Source: Gambelia wislizenii (taxonomy: Eukaryota; Chordata; Lepidosauria; Squamata; Crotaphytidae). From it: 64,000 nucleotides of DNA. The stretch's first letter is position 1. The number at the start of each line of letters is the position of its first letter. The stretch covers positions 99,648,001 to 99,712,000 of the forward strand of contig JAUMIR010000004.1 of the NCBI GenBank assembly GCA_030847615.1, read 5' to 3'. The notes beneath the pieces were generated by a model, which saw only the letters and a list, made by a program, of their open reading frames with translations, was not told the origin of the DNA and did no database searches. Positions 34,051 to 45,478 of this stretch are shown in pieces. The translations under genes and the position numbers were made by a program.

Positions 34051-36119
34051 TTTCCTAGTTTCTTCATCTATGAAACCATGAAATATGATTCCAAAATCCA
34101 GCTAAAAATAAAATGAAATAAGCCATAAAACAGATGTTTATTTTTTTCTTTCTTATCCTACTGGATCCTGAAGGATAACATTTAAAATTTTTAACAACCA
34201 GAGCAAGATATTAAAACAAGAAACTGAGATAAACATAAGTATATCAGAAATTGCATATTCTAAGTTTTTATTGGCCTCCTTCATTGCTGTGAAGACCTTT
34301 CTCCTGGTTTATGGCTCATTTAAATATCTCCCTATTAAAACCCTTCTTTAATGGGTAAGATGTATTTAAAAGCATTAAGAACTGTTCTGCTTTTACAGCC
34401 CACTAAGAACAGAACCACAAAGTTGACAAATCTAATCCTTAGACTGTTGATTGTAAACTCTGTTCTGCTCCTTCTCCTCACACAGGAAGCATATTCAGGA
34501 GAAACCATGTGGCTATGCAGCAAATACAACAAAATCCAAAACCCACAAAGCAGTGATACCTTTATTGGAACAACTAAAATGCACAAAATACATCGTGTAA
34601 GTTTTTGAAGCACCACTGGCTTCTTCAACAGGCAAAGATGTTAAAAATCATACAAGAAAAGAAAAATTTCAATGTTAGTCACAGGCTTATATTTTGTCTC
34701 AGATGTTACTTCTGAGTAAGCCTTGCACAGGACAGAGTTTGCCAGGATCTCAAGGGAAATGGTCTCTGCCTGTGTTGATAGTCCCTCCAGACCATCTTAA
34801 CTGACAACAGAATAACATCTGAGAGAAAATGAAGACTGTGGCTCTAACATCTGGAGCTGGAAGAAAAGAGAACATTGCCCTTTTGGACCTCCAGCAAGTA
34901 TGCTCTCTTACCGCATGGCATTGGCATTCTTCCAGCATTCTTTTGTTCTGATCCTATAGGGGAACCGAGGTAAAACTGTGTCTTTTTGCATATGGATTTT
35001 TCTGGTTAGCAAAAAGACGTGGTTTTACCTCAGTCCCACACAGGCCTGGAATGAAAGAACGCCGAAATCATGCGGTAAGGCAACAAGAAAGACAGAATGT
35101 TTTTGCTGCTTTATCGCTTCTCTTTGGAGTGTGGAAAGGCCCTAATACCACATGACAAAGATCCAGATTGCAGGATCTAGAAACCTGAGGGTTTCTGTGA
35201 CTATCTACACTTTAGAATGCACAGCTGCTTCTAGTATACAAATCTCTGGTTGCATTTTATTAATAGTAAGAACAAATGTGAAAACTATTTAGAATCTTTA
35301 TTTCACCTTTAAGTTGTAAGTTGGTTAACCCTGTAAGCTGGTTATCAAATTGATGTCTGAGTTAGGGTATTGTTCAAAAAAATTGTACACATTCTGTGCC
35401 CAGCAGTGTAGGAACATGTCTAGTAATATTTTGAGCAGGGGGGGGGGACTCCATGTTTGTTGTGAACTTCTCCAAAGGAACTAGGATTTGATTTTTGCAC
35501 TCCTCGTGTCCATCCAAAATTTCCCATGAGCTACAAAGATGATGCAAAAACTGTGGCTTCAAGGTCTAGTCAGGAATTTGTCGATTCAACAGTCAGAAAA
35601 ATGTAAAAACTGTCAAATCAATTAGGCAACCAAACATGCATTTCAGACACTGTAACATCAGTGGGCTATTAGAAATGCCTAAAGTAATACTGGTTGGTTG
35701 GTCCAGTATGTTCAAGGTGACCCTCCATCTTTCCACATCAAATTACCCCAATTTATATACACACTTTGTGGCAACATAAAACCCAAAGACTTTACAAGGC
35801 CTTCTGAGTGAAGTACATCAGTTGTCGTATTCAACAAGAGACAGAGAAAATACTGTTGGTCATTTGCCAGTGCAGCAGCAGCTTCTCTAGCATGAACCCC
35901 GGAATGTCGATCTGGTTTGGCAAGCAATGAATATATAAACCAGCAACATTCAAAAATATAGTGAAGGCTATACTTACGGTATATGGCTTACATACCTGTA
36001 ATAACCATTCTGTCAGTTAATTAAATATCTTTAGTCTGTGACACTAGATAATTTATCCAAAAAGAGTCCAAGAAGGCTTGAAGGCTGCTCAGCCCACGTG
36101 ACAGGAGCCAGGGTAGTTG
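34051..36119. other. No gene recognised
   Basis: AT-rich. The 34500-34665 segment (GATACCTTTATTGGAACAAC..GGCTTCTTCAACAGG) looks like a repeat tail but was not assigned. Confidence 0.4.
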
Positions 36120-37144
36120 GTTGATGGGCCAAATCCAAAGGTTAGTCACCAACAGCTCCTCTTCATCCGGGAGAGAAGTGACTAGTGGGGTGCCACAGGG
36201 CTCTGTCCTGGGCCCAGTGCTATTCAACATCTTTATCAATGACTTGGATGATGGAATAGAGGGCATTCTTATCAAGTTTGCAGATGATACCAAATTAGAG
36301 GGGTAGCTAAAACCCCAGAGGTCAGGATCAGCATTCAAAATGACCTAAACAAATTAGAAAGCTGGGCCAAAACTAAGAAAATGAATTTCAAGAATGAAAT
36401 GTAGGATACTACACTTGGACAGTAAAAATGAAATGTACAGATACAGGATGGGTGACACCTGGCTTGATGGCAGTACATGTAAAAGAGATCTAAGAATCTT
36501 AGTGGACCACAAGCTGAACGTGAGTCAGCAGTGTAATGCAGCAGCTAAAAAAGCCAATGCGATTCTAGGCTGCATTAATAGGAGTATAGTGTCTAGATCA
36601 AGGGAAATAATAGCACCAGTCTATTCTGCTTGGATCAGACCTCACCTGGAATACTGGGTGCAGTTCTGGGCACCACAATTCAGGAAGGATATTAAGAAGC
36701 TGGAACGTGTCCAGAGGAGGGCGACCAGGATGGTGGGAGGTCTGGAAGCCATGCCCTATGAGGAACGGCTTAGGGAGCTGGGAATGTTTGGAGCAAAGAA
36801 GGCTGAGGGGGTGACGTGATAGCCATGTTTAAATCTTTGAAGGGATGTCATACTGAGGATGGGGCAAGCTTGTTTTCTGCTGCTCCAGAGACAAGGACAC
36901 GGAGCAATGGGTTCAAACTACAGGAAAAGAGATTCCACCTAAATATTAGGAAGAACTTCCTGACAGTAAGAGCTGTTCGGAAGTGGAATACACTGCCTCA
37001 GAGTGTGGTAGAGTTTCCTTCTTTGGAAGTTTTTAAATAGAGGCTGGATGGCTATCTGTCAGGAATGATTTGATTGTGTATTCCTGAATGGCAGGGGGTT
37101 GGACTGGATGGCCCTTGAGGTCTCTTCCAGCTCTATGATTCTAA
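36120..37144 (+). mobile_element. CR1 LINE, 3' third with reverse transcriptase remnant
   Basis: The + strand encodes the RT core ([20 protein letters not shown] near 36187-36246 and FADD near 36280). A stop at 36304 follows, then the [24 protein letters not shown] region (36394-36819) and the C-terminus (36816-37040). It ends in the CR1 3' terminus (TTCCAGCTCTATGATTCTAAG, about 37124-37144). Several stops and shifts leave it non-functional. Confidence 0.9.
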
Positions 37145-37145
37145 G

Positions 37146-37390
37146 GCAAAGTCTGGCTGGCTTGGCCTGTGTATTGCTGTTCAATCTGTTCCAGCCACAA
37201 ATTTGCAGGAAGCAGCAGGAGAAAAGTCTTCCCTCCCTTCCAGTGATTCTGAGGGAAGAGTTAATGGATGGTATATTATTATTATTATTATTATTATTAT
37301 GTATTTTTGTTGTTGGGATTTTAAAACTTGAGTTGAGTCTTGGGGATCTGCAGCAAAAACAAATATTTAAAGGGCGGGGGGGTAAAGAGC
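37146..37390 (-). mobile_element. hAT-Charlie-like fragment
   Basis: Reverse-oriented relative of 42149-42480: the complements of GGCAATGTGCAGGCCA, CTTCCTGCAAGTTTG, CCTTCCCTCAGAG and AAATTTTTAAA-type blocks appear in order. It contains an (ATT)n run near 37277-37301. Confidence 0.65.
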
Positions 37391-37432
37391 CATTGTTCTA
37401 GGCTATTATTTAGTGGCACTGGTATCTAAATG

Positions 37433-37470
37433 AGCCAGCATGGTGTAGTGGTTTGAGTACTGGACTCTGT
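37433..37470 (+). repeat. SINE head fragment
   Basis: GCCAGCATGGTGTAGTGGTT matches the tRNA-like head of the 15787 family; the rest is missing. Confidence 0.6.
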
Positions 37471-39030
37471 AAAGCTACTTGATAAAATTATGTTCTGTGG
37501 CTTCGAGGAGCAACCAATCTGTATCATTCTGATAAATACTTCTGTGCATCTCTGAAATATGCTTAGTTGTAATTCAAGCCCATTCTAAACAAAATGCTTT
37601 ATGAATCTGAATTGTTTGTGTTTAAATCTCCATCTGGAACAAGATCATTGTATAAAAGTTATATTCTGCAGGTGCTCATTATGGAACAACTTCAGTTGGA
37701 GTTGTAGTCTTCAGTAAATACAAACTGATGATCAAAATACAGAAAAGCATTCAGAATCATTTGCATGCCAAAATATAGTCATACTTAGAATTGTTGGAAG
37801 AAAGGCAAATGACAGAATAAAAAGTTCCGATTCATTTTTGTTTTTGCCTAAGTGGCCTCTTTTACCAATAAATAAATAGATAAATAAATAAATAACTTGC
37901 TTCATAAATGAACAATGTTATTTGTTCTTATCTTAAATGTCTTTAACTTCGCTTGTATTTTACTGATATACCACCTTTTTAAAATGTCACACTGTTGTCA
38001 TATACTGTACATCTATGTCCCCTTCAGATGAACCATCTGAAATATAAGCTAAAGTAGACTTCATTAACCTGCTGCTCTCCATATATGACTACAATCCCCA
38101 TGATCCCCAGTCAGTATGTCCAATCAATCAGTCTAACAGGAGCTTCACTGTGTTGAGGAAAGCTGGCCTAAAGCGGTCCCAAAGTGTTTTGTTTTTGTTT
38201 AAGCAAAACAGGTCAAATCTAAAACTTGAAAAGTATGTATAAATTTGTTTTGTTTTTTTCATTTTATGACATGTTCTCAAAAGTCACATGTAATACTAAC
38301 AACCCGAGAAATACACAGAAGCACTATTTTAAAAACTAAGTTTGAAAACTTTTCTAAGAGTAATTGTAAAATAGTATATCAATGACAAGAGGAAAACATT
38401 GATCAGTGTTTGCTTTGACTTTTTAAGGCTGCTGTCTTACACATATTTATCTCAAGAGTAGGCTATATTTCAGAGGAAGGAACTGGCAAAACCACCTCTG
38501 AGTATTCCTTGCCTAAGAAAACCTTGTAAAATTCAAGAGGGTGCCAGGCAACTTGAAGGCACATACACAAACCCAACTGAATCCTTTCCACATAGAGAAT
38601 TGGAGGGTCAAGAAAAAGTTGCTAGCCTAACCTTTTCCTTGACAAGCTCATTTTCTATGTGCAGGCATTTATTTATTTGTTTATTTATCTATTTATTTTG
38701 TAATGCATTCTGCCATGTGATTTCCCAGCCACATAGAGAATTACCACCTCAGTGGGCCATAATGTAATTTCAGAAATGTGAAAAATGGTAGAACTAAAAC
38801 ATGAGATTGTATGTATTGGAAGGTTTGTGGGAGGTAGACTATGTTACAAAGATGCACTGGACCTCAGAAAACGATGCTTGGACTCTTTAGACACAGCAAA
38901 GAAACAGAAACATCTAAACTACATCTTTGAGAACTTATGACAACTACAGATTTAAAAGATAAATGGGTACTATTGTCTAATCTAATATTGGTAATAAAAC
39001 ATATTGTTAAACATTATCTCTCACTCTATC

Positions 39031-39079
<49 letters not shown>

Positions 39080-40201
39080 CCATATAATACATAGCAGTAT
39101 ATTAGTAATAACAACATCAGCAAAACCATATACTTTATTTGAAATAAGAAACCTTAGGGAGAATTGCCTTCTCTGTTTGAAATTGAAGTTGCTAACTGCA
39201 AACACTGTCTGAAAGAAAGCCTGCATCATTTCCACAGTAACCACAATAACTTTATTTGCTATGGCAACAGTAAGTCCAAATAGAATTGATGGGAAGCTAA
39301 CTATACATTATGGGGAAAGCATAAAATCTATTCTAAAGACCATACACATTCAGAATTTTAGCTGAACATCAATGGGCTGGCAACCTGTAGGGTGGTTGCT
39401 AAAAAGAGAGTAGAGTTGTCCTAAAATCAGGGGCTACTAGATCTTTATACAAAGGGGATGAGTTAAAAAAAGTCCTTGGGATATTTACAGTAAGGCTTGT
39501 GGTAAAGTAGCTTACCCTGGTAGGGTACAGGGTCCTACAAAATTAAAATAAAAAGTCCTGCTATGAGTATGCAGTCACTTGATCATATATAAACAGGCAC
39601 TTTAGATCACTGTAAAACTCAGTGATCCTCAAACATCTACCCTAATGTAATGAATTATCACTGCCTTTAAGAGTACAATTTTTTTCGACTATGTAGTTTG
39701 CATATTCTGTTGTTTCATCCCCAAAATTACATCAAGCAAATGTACAGAGGGTTCTGCAATGTATTATATCAGAATCAAGATGGCATCTGATACTGAGAAC
39801 TAACAACTTGACCAATTCACAATAATATTTAAGCATCACAACAATATTACAACAATCAACTCATCTAACAGTTACTATTAACTGGTTAACCGCAAATATT
39901 TAACAGCCTATAAAAACTTTAAACCACATTATGTACTATGTGTTTTCTGCACAAATGATAACAAAATAAAATTACAAAAATGACTTTCCGCTAAATTATA
40001 TGCATTCATGTTGCACTAAGTAGCTATTATAAATAGCTTATTTAATTGATTATTGGAGCACTGTGCAGCTGAATTTTAGATCAGAATAAGGCTATAATGA
40101 ATGTCTATGGTCCACTAGGAGCCACATGGAAGGTGGACTAGAAATTCCTATAATACAAGGGCAGCCATGAAGCACAAAAGGATAGGTCATATATTGTGTT
40201 T
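37471..40201. other. No gene recognised; one SINE fragment and a (TA)n run
   Basis: AT-rich. A 5S-type SINE body lies at about 38458-38575 (GTAGGCTATATTTCAGAGGA, then AACTGGCAAAACCACCT). This is the downstream side of the carrier retrogene. Confidence 0.5.
39033..39078. repeat. (TA)n microsatellite
   Basis: A 46-bp run of TA dinucleotides, uninterrupted. Confidence 0.95.
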
Positions 40202-41560
40202 CTATTTATTAGAGAGTTTCTTCTTCAAAGAAGCAGGCATCTCAGGTGGTGGGGGGCGAGGCAGCCTGAGGTAAACCTTAACAGAGTCATAGATGAACCA
40301 CTGCAAGGCAGTGAGAGTGCCAATCATCAGGATGCGGGTGAAGAGGCCTTTCCAGATGCCATACATGCCCAACCTCTTGAGGACACCTATGGCAGTGCTG
40401 CCCTTTTCTTTGTTGAGCACAGACACCACCGAATCAGCTGGGTGTGAGACAACAGCACAGAAAATGCCAGCGATATATCCACCAACAAACGTGACTCCAA
40501 GTTGTTCCATCTTGCTGCACTTATCACGTGGCTTGGGTATGACATATTTATAGAGAGCCTCTACAGTTCGTTCAAAGCAGGCAAACTTCATCATGGTATA
40601 AGGGATCTGGCGCATCCACAATGGAGACACTCCCTTATAGAAGGCCCACAGTCCTTCTTCAAAGTACATCTTGGGAACTGCCTCCCGCAACGTGTTAGCA
40701 TAGCCCTGCTGAGTCTGAATTCGTACCTTGACTGCTTCCATTGGGGCCAAAGCAATGTCAGCAAAGAACTCAGCGCTGGCTGAAGCAGCAAGGTACAGGC
40801 TGGTTCGCCATAGATATGCTTGTTCAGGACCCAACAAGTCAGAGTAATATATCTTGAAGAATTCATAGAGACCAAACTTGCCAAGTCCTTGCATAGAGTA
40901 ACCTATGGCTGTTGGGGCCCATCCTTTGACCAGGCCACGTGCCCCCTCTTCTTGCACAGTGAGATTTAGGCCTTGCACAAGCCCACGATAGCGGTTTGGT
41001 TCCACCTGCATCCGGCACTTCACCACATCCAGTGGCACTACAGCTGTATGGGTCGCACCACAGCTCACAACACCACCCAGGGAGCACAGTAGCAAGTATG
41101 ACATTGACCCATACTCACAGCAATACTCCTCGTGATGTTCAGATTGGCTCTTCTGACTGCTTGCAGAAGCTGCCGATAGGAAGAGCCGGTGTCCATGCAC
41201 AGAGATGGTTTTGCTGTCCATGGAAGACTCAGTGTGCATTTTGCGGTCACTGCTGGAGGCTGTGTGCTGAAGACGAGGTGAGTGGCCATCGTTACCCTTT
41301 TCCTCTAAGCTCCAAGATGTGGGGCACAGAACTGTCCAAAGCTGTGACCAGAACTTGGGGTGAGGGTATATGCTACATCTGGGGGCCTTCATCTCCATTT
41401 TCTCCTGGCTGCTGAAGGCTCTGCTCTTAAGACCATTTTTCTTAAAGCTCCTGGAGGAAGAGGCCTCTGCTCCGCCCAGCTGAGAAGAAGACAACCTGAT
41501 CCTCCTTGTTTCCTCTTTCCAAGGCCTATGCTTTCCTTGGTCTGCTGAAGGACAAGGCAT
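40202..41560 (-). CDS. SLC25A3-like: SLC25A3-like mitochondrial phosphate carrier, intronless retrogene
   Basis: Encodes about 452 residues. The carrier part (about residues 144-445) is clearly SLC25A3, the inner-membrane phosphate/proton symporter that supplies phosphate for ATP synthesis. The three carrier repeats show PLDVVK (186-191), PMEAVK (273-278) and the family's atypical third motif PADSVV (374-379). The C-terminus is the proline-rich RLPRPPPPEMP followed by a lysine-rich tail. Animal SLC25A3 genes have several introns; here all exons are fused, so it is a retrocopy. The frame is fully intact, which argues for function. The start is the first ATG after a strong splice acceptor. Downstream in-frame ATGs at 41398 (best context, A at -3 and G at +4) and 41269 (gives a transit peptide of usual length) are alternatives. 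The N-terminal ~140 residues are not recognisable. Confidence 0.85.
   Translation of the reverse strand: MPCPSADQGKHRPWKEETRRIRLSSSQLGGAEASSSRSFKKNGLKSRAFSSQEKMEMKAPRCSIYPHPKFWSQLWTVLCPTSWSLEEKGNDGHSPRLQHTASSSDRKMHTESSMDSKTISVHGHRLFLSAASASSQKSQSEHHEEYCCEYGSMSYLLLCSLGGVVSCGATHTAVVPLDVVKCRMQVEPNRYRGLVQGLNLTVQEEGARGLVKGWAPTAIGYSMQGLGKFGLYEFFKIYYSDLLGPEQAYLWRTSLYLAASASAEFFADIALAPMEAVKVRIQTQQGYANTLREAVPKMYFEEGLWAFYKGVSPLWMRQIPYTMMKFACFERTVEALYKYVIPKPRDKCSKMEQLGVTFVGGYIAGIFCAVVSHPADSVVSVLNKEKGSTAIGVLKRLGMYGIWKGLFTRILMIGTLTALQWFIYDSVKVYLRLPRPPPPEMPASLKKKLSNK
40205..40210 (-). promoter_or_regulatory. AATAAA overlapping the last codons of the carrier gene
   Basis: The final codons AAT AAA precede the TAG stop, creating a polyadenylation hexamer inside the coding sequence. 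Use as a real signal would give a very short 3' UTR; this is only a possibility. Confidence 0.35.
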
Positions 41561-41585
41561 ACTGAAAGCACAAGAAAAAAGCCTG
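41561..41585 (-). other. Putative 3' splice site upstream of the carrier retrogene
   Basis: On the - strand GCTTTTTTCTTGTGCTTTCAG immediately precedes T-ATG of the carrier frame. The tract is long and pyrimidine-rich and ends in CAG. It implies an upstream exon, untranslated or coding, that was not located. Confidence 0.55.
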
Positions 41586-42148
41586 TATAAGCCTAGAACT
41601 CCTTCTTGCTTTTCCCAACTGCCAGTAACCTCTGAGTTCTTCTGGCCATAGAGACTCAGCCTAGAGAAGACCAATTCTCCCTATATGATGTAACCAGTCC
41701 TTCTAGCCCACTCACTATGGTTATAATGCTTTGCTGAAAGCAGCAAGTGCTGCCCTCTGTGAGGAAAAAATATTAGCATTTTTGATAATACCATCAGGCA
41801 TAGAGGCCTGCTTGCTAAAAACGTGGTACAGACCTTTGTCCTACTTTTTCCTCTCTTAAAGATAGCATGTGCTCCCTTCAGCATTTATTATCTGCTCTAA
41901 CTGTTGCTGGTTGCAGGAAGAGTGTAAAGAAACAGATATCTCAAATTGGCATTTGAAACTCTTTTGATGTTTATTGGGATTATTTTTATTGCTTGTTAAA
42001 TTGTTGTGTTTTTTTTACATTTTTTTTTTCAATTTTGTTTCTTGGCCACCTTGGATCCTATATTTTTAGTGGAAAAGGCAGGGTTAAAATACCCAAATTA
42101 GTTAATAAAACTGATGTTATAAAAGAGAAGAAAGATTATTAAACACAT
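41586..42148. other. No gene recognised
   Basis: Likely the intron and upstream region of the carrier retrogene; no exon could be identified. Confidence 0.4.
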
Positions 42149-42480
42149 CAGTGGTTCTTAACCTTTTCTTTACCAGGGACCCCCTTTAAATATTTTTTGT
42201 CACCATGGACCCCCAAGATTTAAGATTTAAAACAACAAAAGTCATACAATTACACCATCCATTAAACCTTCCCTCAGAGGCACTGGAGCGGGAGGGAAGG
42301 CTTTTCTCCTGCTTCTTCCTGCAAGTTTGTGGCTGGAGCGAGTTGAGTGGCAATGTGCAGGCCAGGCCATCCATCCAGACTTTGCTTGGCTTTGCTGAGC
42401 AGCCTTCAAGCCTTTGCAGACTCCCTGTGAGGACACTGCAGCCCCCCAGGGATCCTCAGACCATAGGTAAAGAACCACTG
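42149..42480 (+). mobile_element. hAT-Charlie-like MITE
   Basis: CAGTGGTTCTTAACCT at the left and AGGTAAAGAACCACTG at the right are inverted termini. Flanks AAACACAT and AAATACAC match at 6 of 8. Non-autonomous; two further fragments lie at 37146-37390 and 59926-60256. Confidence 0.8.
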
Positions 42481-45169
42481 AAATACACAACGGATTAAGG
42501 ATGGGCAGTGCTGATGTTGCCACAAGAATAAAACTCACTATTTATCAGAAGAGTAGAAAACTAATTTATTTGTCAGAAGAGTAGAAACTAATCTCAAAGC
42601 AATGATAATCATTTTAAACATGTATTACTCTTACATATTTAAAAACAACTGGGTGGGGTGGGTGTTTCCCCCCTTGACCTGTCCTAACACACCTGGGAGT
42701 AATAATAAATGTACGATGTGCATACAATGTCTCAAAAGATAAATTGCAGGCTTGACTGAATTTATTATGACGTGACACCAGGAGTAGGAATCATGCAATG
42801 CTCCTCAACATGCAGCAGCCCTAGCAAGCATAGGCAAAGGTGAGGAAGCTTGGTGACTGCAATCCAACATTTGGAGAGCCACCTGGCTTATACCCCTGAA
42901 AGAGATCTAGTCTTTGTGGTCACAGTACGGTATGTCATTCAGCCTAAATTAAATGTCATCCTGATCTCCTTGGAAGGCAGATACCAATTAAGTAAGTAAA
43001 TATTGATAAGTGGCTTTTAACCTTGAAAAGAAGGCAGGCTGTTTGCAAGAACAACTCCAAAGAAACAGCAGTGGTGAAAAGAAAGGAATCATAGTGGAAG
43101 AGACACAATATACAAGAGGAGAGTTGCCCCATTCAGGCATTCAACATAAGGGTTAGAATGATAAACACATAAGAAGAATAATGTTCCACCCTCAGCCACT
43201 CCATTCTTGTTCTGTTCATGGGAAGAGCTACATGCCTAAAGAAGAGAGTTGTCTCAGTGCTTGAAAAACTAGGGTGCTGGCTCTCAAATAATTTCCATAG
43301 ACAAAGGATGCTTCTTCAGACTCATTGCTTTTCACTGTGCTCCCCCCCCCCACAGCTCACATGTTTATTTCACCCTCATGTTGAACACCTGAATAGGTCT
43401 AATATGTGTTGAGATGTTGATGAGTAGAATGCAGTGTTTGAGAAAAGGATTACCATCTTCACGGTTTATCTATATAACAGATAATAACCTTCTCAGAGAT
43501 GAGCTAAGTTTAGCTCTCTCAGGACTGATGTCCAGGCCCTTTGAGCCCGAGGGAGACTCATAGGACTACTCAGAGAGTGGCAGTTGCTGTGGACAGATCC
43601 ACACAGTCCTGCGCTGACAATAGCATGCTGAGTTCTGCTGAGATTCGTTGCTACATCATGCTTTTTCCTCTTGCTTTCCCCAAAACCATAACCGTGTAGC
43701 ATCCAGCCAGGCATGCACATGGTTAAGGATGCTCATGTTATTATTTCCTCTTTAAAATATATTACCCTTTTAAAAACAATAATATTGTGTTTACAGTATT
43801 CCCAAATAATTCTGTTTTAGCATGAGCCCTGCAGAATCAAATTCCATATTATTCCTGTATTTGTGATCATGCTATGATTTAAGTGATTCTAAAATACAAA
43901 GGAGAATTTGCTTATGTGCTGGGATATTACTCCCCAACACCAAAAAAATTCAAGATGAAGTGTGGGAAGAAATGTTAATTATGTGCTTCATAAGTGAATA
44001 CATACAGCTGACTAAATGGGTGGCATAAGAGCATTATTCCCATCCATGTTCTAAAATCACCTATTTGCATCACTAACGTTGTCATTAATTTTGTATAATT
44101 AATTATGTATCATTGGTGACTATAATTTATATAAACCTATGTAAATATATAAATTATATAATCTCAGGCATTTGCATCTTAAAGTTTGATGTTTCAGTGA
44201 TCAATTACGACTTGCCTTTCCCTTGGACAGAGACAGAGATTATCTCCCCTCCCCACACGTATTTATTTAACTGGCTAAAAGAAGCATGGATAAGCAAGAC
44301 CACAAAAAGCTCACGCTGATGATAATAAAACATTAATGTTTTGAATGCTTCATTCTTGTGTTCTTGCTATTTTATGCTGTTTTATGCTGGTAATTGTGTT
44401 TACCATATGAATAATACAGTGGGCACTCCTTATCTGTGGGCTCTGAGTTCATACATTGAGCAACCACGGATTGTCATGCCTAATACCTAAAATGGCAACA
44501 ACATGCACATGGACGTGCTGTAGCATATGCACCCATGTCACCAGCATTTAATTAGATGGGACTGAAACCATCTAGTTTTTGCTATCTATGGGGGTTCTAG
44601 GGCTCACTGTAATCAGTGTGTCTGAGCTGCTGGTGCCCCACCTTATTGTGCTTAACTGAATGAAGGGAATCTTGATTCAAACTTAGTTTTAAAGTGCAAG
44701 GTTGGTGTAGGACAAGAAGACACACATGAACTTGTGTCAACCCCAACTCACTATACACTAAAATGAGAGAAAGAGTTAATAATTTAAGACATCATCTGAG
44801 GCAGAAATCCAAATTACTATATTAATGGTGCAACGTACGCAACAAGGGAGTAATGCATTACTTAAGGCTACCAGAGAAAGTGATAAGAGCTCACTCCACA
44901 CTGTTGTAGGAAAGCAACAGATTTATAATTTTTGTTGTTTTTGCTATTAAGATAAGATAGTACCAACCTGCTCGAGAGAGTCCAGAGATGAACCAGATTA
45001 AGAAAATGTTAGCACTGCTCATGGACATCAATACTCAACTGCTGGATTCTGGCCATTAGTATCCCTACAGGCAGTACAATTACAGAAATTCAGAAAGGAA
45101 CTGACAAAACACCCCATGGTACTTGCTTGCCTCAGATGTACAGGTAAGTGTTCTCATTTTAAATTCATA
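42481..45169. other. No gene recognised; one Tigger-like MITE
   Basis: AT-rich sequence apart from the element at 44417-44609. The 43490-43720 stretch is slightly GC-richer but shows no exon I recognise. Confidence 0.4.
44417..44609. mobile_element. Tigger-like MITE
   Basis: TA-CAGTGGGCACTCC..AGGGCTCACTG-TA; the interior has TTATCTGTGGGCTCTGAG and CAACCACGGATTG. Confidence 0.75.
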
Positions 45170-45478
45170 CAATCATAGAATCATAGAGTTGGAAGAGACC
45201 ACAAGGGTCATCTAGTCCAACCCCCTGCCCTGCAGGAATACACAATCAAAGCATCCTGACAGATGGCCATCCAACCTCTGTTTAAAAATATCCAAAGAAG
45301 GAGAGTCCACCACACTCCGAGGCAGTGCATTCCACTTCCAAACAGTTCTTACTGTCAGGAAATTCTTCCTAATGTTCAGATGGAATTTCTTTTCCTGTAG
45401 TTTGAGTCCATTGCTCTGTGTACTAGTCTCTGGAGGAGCAGAAAACAAGCTTGCCCCATCCTCTGTATGACATCCCTG
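45170..45478 (-). mobile_element. CR1 LINE 3' fragment
   Basis: The antisense CR1 terminus (ATAGAATCATAGAGTTGG..) is followed by the complement of the last coding segment and 3' UTR (45212-45448). Truncated at 45478. Confidence 0.9.

Noticed and set aside
40996..41415. + strand frames across the carrier gene
   Set aside because: Antisense shadows of the SLC25A3-like coding frame.
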